This document shows, one piece after another, positions 7,465-13,376 of a stretch of DNA of 15,288 nt; position 1 is the stretch's first letter; each line of letters starts with the position of its first letter. Under the pieces are notes generated by a model. It saw only the letters and a list, made by a program, of their open reading frames with translations, was not told the origin of the DNA and did not search any database. Source of the stretch: SIG603 sp044432645 (lineage in GTDB: Bacteria; Bacillota; Clostridia; Oscillospirales; Acutalibacteraceae); contig JAWXUM010000049.1 in NCBI GenBank assembly GCA_044432645.1, positions 1 to 15,288 on the forward strand, given 5' to 3'. A program made the translations under genes and the position numbers.

Positions 7465-7707
7465 CAGACTGTCAAAAAACCTATATTGTAAAAAAAGTTG
7501 CACAAACATTGTAGGGGCGAGCTGTGCTCGTCCGTGAATAAAACAAAGAGTTTTGTCTTGTTTTGTGTAAAATAGAGAAATATTTTTATTAATTTTATAA
7601 AATCACTAAATTAACATCTTGATTTCGGACGAGCACAGCTCGCCCCTACCATTTTAAAAATATATTTTCGGTATTTTACACAAATACAAAACCTTTTTCG
7701 ACAAGCT
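7465..7707. mobile_element. 243-bp MITE-like non-coding element with REP-type hairpins
   Basis: Ends are imperfect terminal inverted repeats: left CAGACTGTCAAAAAACC, right (complement) AGCTTGTCGAAAAAGG. Inside are two identical 24-base GTAG-hairpin units in inverted orientation, plus strand at 7511-7534 and minus strand at 7626-7649, each GTAG-GGGCGAGC-TGT-GCTCGTCC-G. A further inverted similarity joins 7559-7588 with 7655-7690. It is flanked by perfect 31-bp direct repeats, each a terminator hairpin. The right-hand 118 bp recur at 1-118. There is no open reading frame of note. A GTAG tetranucleotide at the foot of a hairpin is the layout of REP sequences recognised by RAYT/IS200-like HUH transposases. 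No such gene is in the window, so the element would be moved in trans. Confidence 0.7.
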
Positions 7708-7739
7708 AAAGAACCGATACAAAAATGTATCGGTTCTTT
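7708..7739 (-). terminator. Terminator hairpin of the rpoA-rplQ unit (second identical copy)
   Basis: AAAGAACCGATACA (7708-7721), loop AAAA, then a perfect 14-bp complement to 7739. It lies 14 bases past the rplQ stop codon at 7754. Read on the minus strand the stem ends in TTT with no longer T run, so efficiency is uncertain. It is identical over 31 bases to 7434-7464. Confidence 0.6.
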
Positions 7740-7753
7740 GTGTTTATATTGGA

Positions 7754-8095
7754 TTAAACAAGCTCTAAGATTGCCATTTCAGCTGCGTCGCCACGGCGTG
7801 GTCCAAGCTTTGTAATTCTTGTGTATCCACCGTTTCTATCAACATATTTTGGAGCAACTTCAACGAATAATTTGTTAGTTACTTCTTCTTTAGTAATGAA
7901 AGCCATAACTGTTCTTCTATTTGTTAAGTTGTCTTCTTTAGCGATAGTTAGCATTTTTTCAGCTAGAGAACGTACCTCTTTAGCACGTGTATCTGTAGTC
8001 TCGATTTTACCATTCTCAAAAAAGAAAGTTACAAGACCTCTAAGCATAGCTGTTCTATGAGCAGTGTCTCTTCCGAGTTTTCTTGTTCCCGGCAT
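7754..8095 (-). CDS. rplQ: 50S ribosomal protein L17
   Basis: A 113-residue protein of the large ribosomal subunit, located near the peptide exit tunnel. The N-terminus MPGTRKLGRDTAHRTAMLRGL and the C-terminal block VNRNGGYTRI-like YVDRNGGYTRITKLGPRRGDAAEMAILEL are diagnostic. The ATG at 8095 is chosen because AGGAG ends eight bases before it. An in-frame GTG at 8104 overlaps that ribosome binding site and would add MTI, which is not typical of L17. It is the last gene of the alpha operon, 25 bases after rpoA, and is followed by the hairpin at 7708-7739. Confidence 0.96.
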   Translation of the reverse strand: MPGTRKLGRDTAHRTAMLRGLVTFFFENGKIETTDTRAKEVRSLAEKMLTIAKEDNLTNRRTVMAFITKEEVTNKLFVEVAPKYVDRNGGYTRITKLGPRRGDAAEMAILELV

Positions 8096-8120
8096 GATGG
8101 TCACTCCTATTCTATAAAAA

Positions 8121-9080
8121 TTATTCTTCTTCTCTGTGAAGATTGAACCCTAATGAAGCCATTTTCCAAATAACTTCTTCAAGTGATTTACGTCCTAAGT
8201 TACGAACTTTCATCATATCTTCTTCAGATTTATTAATTAAGTCTTCTACTGTGTTGATACCAGCTCTTTTTAAGCAGTTGAAAGAACGAACAGATAAGTC
8301 CAACTCTTCAATTGTCATTTCAAGAACTTTCTCTTTACCAGTGCTGTCTTTTTCAACCATAATCTCAGCTGATTTTCCTTTATCAGAAAGGTCAACAAAA
8401 AGATTTAAGTGGTCTGTAAGAACTTTAGCAGCTAATGATACAGCCTCTTGAGCATTAATAACGCCATTAGTCCATATCTCAAGTGTAAGCTTGTCAAAGT
8501 CAATACTTTGTCCAACACGAGTATTTTCAACGCTAAAGTTAACCTTTAGCACAGGTGTGTAAATAGAGTCAACAGCTAATTCACCTATAACGGCACCACC
8601 GTTTGATAAATTTGCTTTGTTTCTTTCACCAGAAACATATCCTCTACCTTTATCTAAAACCAACTCCATATAAAGCTTAGCATCGCTACCTAAAGTTGCG
8701 ATATGAAGGTCTGGATTTAAAATTTCAACTTCGCTGTCACATTTAATGCTACCAGCAGTAACCTGCATAGCACCTTCAGCTTCAATAGTAACTGTTTTTG
8801 GTCCATCGCAATGGAGTTTAGCAACAATGCCTTTAATGTTAAGAACGATTTCAGTTACATCTTCTTTAACACCTGGAATTGTAGAAAATTCATGTACAAC
8901 ACCATCGATTTTTACGGATTTTGCCGCAACACCTGGTAAACTAGACAGAAGAACTCTTCTAAGACTATTACCTAAAGTTGTTCCAAAACCTCTTTCGAGT
9001 GGTTCGATAACAAATTTTCCGTATTTGCCATTGTCTGAAATTTCTTCTATATCAATTCTTGGTCTTTCTATCTCAATCAT
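8121..9080 (-). CDS. rpoA: DNA-directed RNA polymerase subunit alpha
   Basis: A 319-residue alpha subunit that dimerises to nucleate RNA polymerase assembly. The N-terminal domain (about 1-230) has IEPLERGFGTTLGNSLRRVLLSSLPG (26-51). A short linker follows (about 235-255), then the C-terminal domain that contacts UP-element DNA and activators: R265, N268, C269, L270 and K271, then the helix-hairpin-helix VRNLGRKSLEE with G296, K298 and S299. These residues carry the same numbers as in the Escherichia coli protein. AAGGAGG lies seven bases upstream of the ATG. It sits 60 bases after rpsD and before rplQ, the normal alpha-operon order. Single-copy housekeeping gene useful for phylogeny. Confidence 0.98.
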   Translation of the reverse strand: MIEIERPRIDIEEISDNGKYGKFVIEPLERGFGTTLGNSLRRVLLSSLPGVAAKSVKIDGVVHEFSTIPGVKEDVTEIVLNIKGIVAKLHCDGPKTVTIEAEGAMQVTAGSIKCDSEVEILNPDLHIATLGSDAKLYMELVLDKGRGYVSGERNKANLSNGGAVIGELAVDSIYTPVLKVNFSVENTRVGQSIDFDKLTLEIWTNGVINAQEAVSLAAKVLTDHLNLFVDLSDKGKSAEIMVEKDSTGKEKVLEMTIEELDLSVRSFNCLKRAGINTVEDLINKSEEDMMKVRNLGRKSLEEVIWKMASLGFNLHREEE

Positions 9081-9140
9081 TTGCGATCCTCCTTATTAAA
9101 TTGCGGTAACACGCTATTTTATGCCAAAATTTATGCGGCA

Positions 9141-9761
9141 TTATTTGGAGTACAACTCAACGATAAGTGTTTCATCAACCTCAAGGTCGATTTCTTCACG
9201 TGTTGGTAATGCAAGAATTTTAGCCTCATTGTTAGCAACATCTATCCATTTAACAACTGGACGAGCATCGTTAGCTTCAGCAATTGCTTTGAACTTAACT
9301 GATGTACGGCTAGTCTCTTTGATAGTGATAACTTGGCCTGGTTTAACTAGGTATGATGGAATGTCAACTTTGTGACCGTCAACTAAAAAGTGACCGTGAA
9401 CAACAAGTTGTCTAGCTTCTGCTCTTGAAGAAGCCCATCCGCATCTATATGCCATATTGTCTAAACGTGACTCTAAAAGGATAAGTAAGTTGTCACCAGC
9501 TTTACCTGTCATTTTTGTAGCCATTTCGTAGTAATGAGCAAATTGACCTTCTAAAACGCCATAGTAACGTCTTGTCATTTGTTTTGCACGAAGTTGGATA
9601 CCATATTCAGAATCTTTTTTACGAGCTTGACCATGTTGTCCTGGAGCATATGCTCTTCTTGTTAATGCACATTTATCTGTGTAACATCTTTGACCTTTAA
9701 GGAAAAGTTTGTTTCCCTCACGGCGACAAAGTTTACAAACTGCATCTGTATATCTTGCCAT
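9141..9761 (-). CDS. rpsD: 30S ribosomal protein S4
   Basis: A 206-residue primary 16S rRNA-binding protein and assembly initiator of the small subunit; in many bacteria it also represses its own operon. The N-terminus carries C9-x2-C12 and C26-x4-C31, a complete four-cysteine zinc-binding set (the C+ form). The S4 RNA-binding domain is seen around 96-160 (RLDNMAYRCGWASSRAEARQ, then VHGHFLVDGHKVDIPSY). AGGAGG lies upstream of the ATG in the 13-base gap after rpsK. In Bacillus subtilis rpsD is a separate gene; here it stays inside the alpha operon. Confidence 0.98.
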   Translation of the reverse strand: MARYTDAVCKLCRREGNKLFLKGQRCYTDKCALTRRAYAPGQHGQARKKDSEYGIQLRAKQMTRRYYGVLEGQFAHYYEMATKMTGKAGDNLLILLESRLDNMAYRCGWASSRAEARQLVVHGHFLVDGHKVDIPSYLVKPGQVITIKETSRTSVKFKAIAEANDARPVVKWIDVANNEAKILALPTREEIDLEVDETLIVELYSK

Positions 9762-9774
9762 GTAGTTTTACCTC

Positions 9775-10179
9775 CTATACACGTCTTCTTTTTGGAGGAC
9801 GGCATCCATTATGTGGAACTGGAGTTACGTCCTTAATCATGTTTACGTCTAGTCCTGCTGCTTGTAATGCACGAATTGCTGCCTCACGGCCAGCACCTGG
9901 GCCTTTTACATACACTTCAACTGACTTCATTCCATGCTCCATAGCTGCTTTTGCTGCTGTTTCAGCGGCTGATTGAGCTGCGAATGGAGTAGATTTTCTT
10001 GAGCCTCTAAAACCTAACTCACCAGCACTTGCCCAAGAAATAGCGTTTCCTTGAACGTCAGTGATAGTAACGATAGTGTTATTAAATGTGGACTGAATAT
10101 GTGCAGCTCCACGCTCAATATTTTTACGCTCACGGCGTCTGCGAACAGTAGTTTTTTTTGTTGATTTTCCTGCTGCCAT
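9775..10179 (-). CDS. rpsK: 30S ribosomal protein S11
   Basis: A 134-residue small-subunit platform protein that contacts 16S rRNA near the Shine-Dalgarno helix. Diagnostic blocks are AHIQSTFNNTIVTITD, SAGELGFRGSRKSTPFAAQ, VYVKGPGAGREAAIRAL and the C-terminus DVTPVPHNGCRPPKRRRV. The N-terminal 20 residues are strongly basic, as usual. GGAGG lies nine bases before the ATG in the 16-base gap after rpsM. Ordinary length and position. Confidence 0.98.
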   Translation of the reverse strand: MAAGKSTKKTTVRRRRERKNIERGAAHIQSTFNNTIVTITDVQGNAISWASAGELGFRGSRKSTPFAAQSAAETAAKAAMEHGMKSVEVYVKGPGAGREAAIRALQAAGLDVNMIKDVTPVPHNGCRPPKRRRV

Positions 10180-10195
10180 CGTTTAATCCCTCCGA

Positions 10196-10564
10196 TTATT
10201 TTTTCTTATTAGATACCATTTTTCTAGGACCTTTTCTTGTTCTAGCATTAGTTTTAGATCTTTGTCCTCTTACTGGTAAACCTTTTCTGTGACGTACGCC
10301 ACGGTAGCAACCGATGTCGATAAGTCTTTTGATATCAAATGCGATTTCACGGCGAAGGTCGCCTTCAACTGTGTAATGTTGATCGATATACTCTCTTAAT
10401 TTTGCAGCATCATCTTCTGATAAATCTCTTACTCTGATATCAGGGTTAACGCCTGTATTTGTGCAGATGTCTGTTGCTGATTTACGGCCAATACCGTAAA
10501 CGTATGTTAGAGCGATTTCGATTCTTTTGTCTCTTGGTAAGTCTATACCTGAAATACGAGCCAT
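10196..10564 (-). CDS. rpsM: 30S ribosomal protein S13
   Basis: A 122-residue protein of the small-subunit head, which bridges to the large subunit and touches the P-site tRNA through its basic tail. It begins MARISGIDLPRDKRIEIALTYVYGIG, has LRREIAFDIKRLIDIGCYRG in the middle, and ends in the conserved basic tail RHRKGLPVRGQRSKTNARTRKGPRK. The ribosome binding site is an extended AGAAAGGA with a 12-base spacer. Between it and the ATG lies ATG-GTC-ATA-TAG, a four-codon out-of-frame mini-frame ending two bases before the start. The 101 bases after rpmJ contain weak hairpins only. Confidence 0.98.
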   Translation of the reverse strand: MARISGIDLPRDKRIEIALTYVYGIGRKSATDICTNTGVNPDIRVRDLSEDDAAKLREYIDQHYTVEGDLRREIAFDIKRLIDIGCYRGVRHRKGLPVRGQRSKTNARTRKGPRKMVSNKKK

Positions 10565-10665
10565 ACTATATGACCATCCTTTCTCTTTAAGAAGTCGGGT
10601 TTACCGACAGCCAACGATTTTGGATATAAATGAAAACACTTTATCTGTTTTCTTATAAACTTTAA

Positions 10666-10779
10666 TTAACCTTGGCGTTGTTTATGCTTTGCGTTTTCGC
10701 AAATAACCATTATTTTGCCTTTGCGTTTGATTACTTTGCATTTTTCGCATATTTTCTTAACAGAAGGTCTTACTTTCAT
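10666..10779 (-). CDS. rpmJ: 50S ribosomal protein L36
   Basis: A 37-residue zinc-ribbon protein of the large subunit. I translated it by hand: it starts MKVRPSVKKICEKCK and ends KIMVICENAKHKQRQG. The zinc ligands C11, C14, C27 and H32 are all present, so this is the zinc-binding form. The ribosome binding site is AGAAAGGA, 11 bases before the ATG. An in-frame ATG-GTC-ACA-ATT precedes the start but begins inside the ribosome binding site. Position between infA and rpsM is the standard one in Firmicutes. Confidence 0.96.
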   Translation of the reverse strand: MKVRPSVKKICEKCKVIKRKGKIMVICENAKHKQRQG

Positions 10780-10847
10780 AATTGTGACCATCCTTTCTCT
10801 CTTAAGAATTGATTTTTTAGCAAATTTCTTTGCTGTCGAACTTATTA

Positions 10848-10876
10848 ATTATATAATATTTTAATGTGTTTTTTAA
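10848..10876 (-). promoter_or_regulatory. Possible internal promoter before rpmJ
   Basis: On the minus strand a perfect TATAAT (10853-10848) lies 17 bases after a poor -35 (TTAAAA) in the unusually long 185-base gap between infA and rpmJ. Around it are two hairpins. One, at 10819-10834, is AGCAAA-GAAA-TTTGCT. The other, at 10936-10958 just after infA, is a 9-bp stem with two G-T pairs and no T tract. These may be processing, attenuation or ribosomal-protein binding sites; I cannot tell which. Confidence 0.3.
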
Positions 10877-10964
10877 TTGGCAATTTAGCAGAACTTTTAT
10901 CAACCGTTACGTTGAATTCTAGTTAAATTGTTATCAAGGACAACCACATGTCGCCCTTCGGTAA

Positions 10965-11183
10965 TTACTTAGATCTCCAAGTAATTCTACCTTTTGTCAA
11001 ATCATAAGGTGACATTTCAACTGTAACCTTATCGCCCGGTAAAATACGAATGTAGTTCATTCGAAGTTTTCCTGAAATGTGGGCTAGAATAATGTGTCCG
11101 TTAGGAAGTTCTACCTTAAATGTTGTGTTAGGTAGTGCTTCTTTAACAACACCTTCTAATTCAATTACGTCTTGTTTAGACAT
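10965..11183 (-). CDS. infA: Translation initiation factor IF-1
   Basis: A 72-residue OB-fold protein that occupies the ribosomal A site during initiation and assists IF-2 and IF-3. It begins MSKQDVIELEGVVKEALPN, has GHIILAHISGKLRMNYIRILPGD in the middle and ends YDLTKGRITWRSK, all characteristic. The start codon overlaps the stop of the upstream KOW-domain gene (TAATG), with GGAGG seven bases before it inside that gene, so translation is probably coupled. Confidence 0.97.
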   Translation of the reverse strand: MSKQDVIELEGVVKEALPNTTFKVELPNGHIILAHISGKLRMNYIRILPGDKVTVEMSPYDLTKGRITWRSK

Positions 11184-11434
11184 TAAATAACCTCCGTGTT
11201 ATGCTCTTTGTAAAGTCTAAGAGCGGTTTTAATCTTTTTGTTGGTTAATAAACTCTCTTGTGGCAAAATACTTTTGGTTAAAGCCACGTGAAAAATCTTC
11301 TTTTGCTTTAAGTTTTCAAGGGGTCTTTTCTTACCGTCACTTAAGTAAACAAACTTGTTGTCACTGTCTATAACTACTAAAAAAGTATCCTTGTCCCTAC
11401 CAGCGATAGATTTTACAATTGTCCCTTTTTCCAT
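11183..11434 (-). CDS. KOW-domain RNA-binding protein (L14e-like)
   Basis: An 83-residue small basic protein with an N-terminal KOW-like segment, MEKGTIVKSIAGRDKDTFLVV, then FVYLSDGKKRPLENLKQKK and a lysine-rich tail. Proteins of this type, annotated as KOW-domain or L14e-like RNA-binding proteins, are regularly encoded between map and infA in Clostridia. A role in ribosome function or assembly is inferred from that position; no direct function is known to me. The ATG at 11434 is preferred, with GAGG five bases before it. An in-frame GTG at 11440 overlaps that site. It begins nine bases after map and overlaps infA by one base. Confidence 0.85.
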   Translation of the reverse strand: MEKGTIVKSIAGRDKDTFLVVIDSDNKFVYLSDGKKRPLENLKQKKIFHVALTKSILPQESLLTNKKIKTALRLYKEHNTEVI

Positions 11435-11443
11435 TTTCACCTC

Positions 11444-12193
11444 TTAAAGCGCAGTTAAAATAACTGGACCGTTTGAAGTAATTGCCACTGTGTGCTCGAA
11501 GTGAGCTGAAAGTTTGCCATCTTTTGTCTTAATAGTCCAGCCGTCATCAAGTCCGAAAACCTCATGACTACCTTGATTAACCATAGGCTCAATAGCAATT
11601 GTCATTCCTGGCATAAGGCGCACTCCCCTGCCTGGTTTTCCGTAATTGGGGACACTTGGGTCCTCGTGTAAATTCGCACCTACTCCGTGGCCGACAAAAT
11701 CTCGTACAACCGAGTAGCCGCAAGTTTTGGCATACTCTTCAACTGTGCTTCCAATATCGCCAACACGATTGCCCTCACAAGCTTTTTCAATAGCTCTATA
11801 TAGGCTTTCTTTAGTAGCATTTAAAAGTTTTTCAGCCTCTTCACTTACTACACCACAAGGAAATGTATAGGCATTATCGCCGTGAAAACCTTTGTAATAA
11901 GCGCCGACATCAATACTTACAATGTCACCGTCTTTGATAATTTGCTTTTTTGAAGGAATACCATGGATAACCACATCATTTACCGAAATACAAGCCGTTG
12001 CCGGGAAACCACCATAACCTAGAAAACTTGGTACAGCTCCAGCTTTGACGATGTAATCGTGCATAATTTTATCCAGCTCAAAAGTTGAAACACCTGCTTT
12101 GACATATTGTCCTGCTAACATTAAAGCCTCTTGAGAAATTTTACCTGCATCTCGCATAATTGCGATGTCACGCTTAGTCTTAACACTTATCAT
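11444..12193 (-). CDS. map: Methionine aminopeptidase, type I
   Basis: A 249-residue cytosolic dinuclear metallopeptidase that removes the initiator methionine from nascent proteins. All five metal ligands are present: D95 and D106 (IDVGAYYKGFHGDNA), H169 (GHGVG), E202 (IEPM) and E233 (FEHT). H77 is the usual substrate-contacting histidine. The pita-bread fold starts almost at residue 1, with no N-terminal zinc-finger extension. GAGG lies upstream of the ATG, and the gap to adk is two bases, so it is co-transcribed and probably coupled with adk. Confidence 0.97.
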   Translation of the reverse strand: MISVKTKRDIAIMRDAGKISQEALMLAGQYVKAGVSTFELDKIMHDYIVKAGAVPSFLGYGGFPATACISVNDVVIHGIPSKKQIIKDGDIVSIDVGAYYKGFHGDNAYTFPCGVVSEEAEKLLNATKESLYRAIEKACEGNRVGDIGSTVEEYAKTCGYSVVRDFVGHGVGANLHEDPSVPNYGKPGRGVRLMPGMTIAIEPMVNQGSHEVFGLDDGWTIKTKDGKLSAHFEHTVAITSNGPVILTAL

Positions 12194-12195
12194 TT

Positions 12196-12825
12196 TTAAG
12201 CCTCTAATGCTTTTAGAGTAAGAGCAGTTGTGTCTTTTACCTCTTCTTGACCTTCTACAATATGAAGTTTACCTTGTTTACCGTAGTAATCTTTTAAAGG
12301 TTCAGTTTGCTCGTGATAAACATTAAGCCTGTCTAAAACTATGTCTGGGTGGTCGTCCTTACGTTGAACAAGGGTGCTGCCACATTTGCAAATACCTTCT
12401 TTAGCTGGCTTTTTGTAAAGCAAGTGGTAAGAAGTTCCACAATCTGGACACACACGGCGACCCGACATTCTTGCGACAATATTATCGTCAGTAACTTCAA
12501 TATCGATTACTTTGTCAATAATTATGCCCATGGAATCCAGTGCCTCGGCTTGAGGTATAGTTCTTGGGAAACCGTCTAGAATGAAACCGTTTGCACAGTC
12601 GTCATTTACAAGGCGTTCCTTAATAATGCCAATCACAACTTCGTCAGGTACTAACGCACCAGCTTCGATAAATGATTTAGCTTTAAGACCCATCTCTGTA
12701 CCGCTTTTCAACGCTTCACGGATAATATTACCCGTTGAAATTGTTGGGATGTTTAGGTGATCACAAATAAATTCAGCTTGTGTGCCTTTACCTGCACCTG
12801 GGGCTCCTAATAGTATTAAATTCAT
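12196..12825 (-). CDS. adk: Adenylate kinase (zinc-LID type)
   Basis: A 209-residue enzyme that interconverts ATP plus AMP with two ADP. The P-loop GAPGAGKGT is at 7-15, the AMP-binding segment STGNIIREAL at 30-39, DGFPRT at 84-89, and the LID at about 120-157. The LID carries C126-x2-C129-x16-C146-x-C148, so it is the metal-binding form. The last pair is C-x-C, one residue shorter than the C-x2-C or C-x2-D familiar from Bacillus-type enzymes. AAAGGAG lies upstream of the ATG. It is the first gene of the transcription unit here, whereas in most Firmicutes secY precedes it. Confidence 0.97.
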   Translation of the reverse strand: MNLILLGAPGAGKGTQAEFICDHLNIPTISTGNIIREALKSGTEMGLKAKSFIEAGALVPDEVVIGIIKERLVNDDCANGFILDGFPRTIPQAEALDSMGIIIDKVIDIEVTDDNIVARMSGRRVCPDCGTSYHLLYKKPAKEGICKCGSTLVQRKDDHPDIVLDRLNVYHEQTEPLKDYYGKQGKLHIVEGQEEVKDTTALTLKALEA

Positions 12826-12908
12826 AATAACACTCCTTTAATGCGAAATTTGGTGTTTTTTGTTACGAATAAAACTACCCGTAGTACGGCATATAGTCGT
12901 ACCCGTTA

Positions 12909-12937
12909 ATAATACTACAAAGCTTTTTAAATTGCAA
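12909..12937 (-). promoter_or_regulatory. SigA-type promoter upstream of adk
   Basis: On the minus strand TTGCAA (12937-12932), a 17-base spacer and TATTAT (12914-12909). Transcription would start near 12902, giving a leader of about 77 bases. The start of that leader can fold GTACG (12902-12898) with CGTAC (12888-12884). This promoter probably drives adk to rplQ. Confidence 0.7.
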
Positions 12938-13310
12938 GCATTTTTTAATATTTTTTTATTTTTATTTTTTCATGTATTTCGAACTAGCACAGCCAATGCC
13001 ACGAACTTAAGAATTTAAGTAGGGAACGCATCGCATGCGTTCCAAGGTGGTGAGATTATCTTCTCTTTTCAATTTTTATTTAAAAGAGGAATAATACCAA
13101 TAAATAACATATAATTATGCGAAAAAATTTCTCCTTACGAACGGTATGCATACGATGCATACCCTACTATGGATATTCTTGTTCCTTAAGTTCGTGACAT
13201 TGCGAGTAAAGCTCGCCCCTACGGCATTTGGGGGTTATATAGAGTTTTTTATTACTAATTATTTTTGCAGGAGCGAGCTTTACCCTAACTGTAGTACAAG
13301 ACAGCTACAT
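12938..13310. repeat. Repeat-rich intergenic region with several GTAG-hairpin units
   Basis: No gene is seen between adk and kdgK. GTAG-plus-hairpin units lie at 13019-13043 (plus: GTAG, GGAACGCAT, CGC, ATGCGTTCC) and 13143-13167 (minus: GTAG, GGTATGCAT, CGT, ATGCATACC). A degenerate unit lies at 13202-13222 (minus: GTAG, GGGCGAGC, damaged second arm), and a further degenerate plus-strand relative starts with GCAG at 13267-13284. The first two face each other like a BIME pair, around a hairpin with CTCTTTT (13063-13069) and AAAAGAG (13082-13088). ACGAACTTAAG at 13001-13011 recurs inverted at 13186-13196, framing the pair. The units share their layout with those in the 7465-7707 element. Confidence 0.65.
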
Positions 13311-13351
13311 AAAAAAAGTGACAAGACTAACTATTTCAGCCTTATCACTTT
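13311..13351 (-). terminator. Terminator of the kdgA-kdgK operon
   Basis: On the minus strand AAAGTGATAAG (13351-13341) pairs with CTTGTCACTTT (13325-13315) over 11 bases with one G-T pair, and the strand runs on into seven T (13317-13311). It lies 26 bases after the kdgK stop codon. Confidence 0.85.
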
Positions 13352-13376
13352 ACAATTTTATATTTTCTTAAACATC

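Noticed and set aside
7434..7739. Repeated hairpins as a CRISPR array
   Set aside because: There are only two hairpin copies 243 bp apart, with no regular spacers, no leader and no cas genes.
7821..8060. Plus-strand open frame opposite rplQ
   Set aside because: It is antisense to a clear ribosomal protein gene and has no ribosome binding site or recognisable domain; it is a shadow of codon use.
8143..9375. Plus-strand open frames opposite rpoA and rpsD
   Set aside because: All lie antisense to firmly identified genes and lack any independent support.
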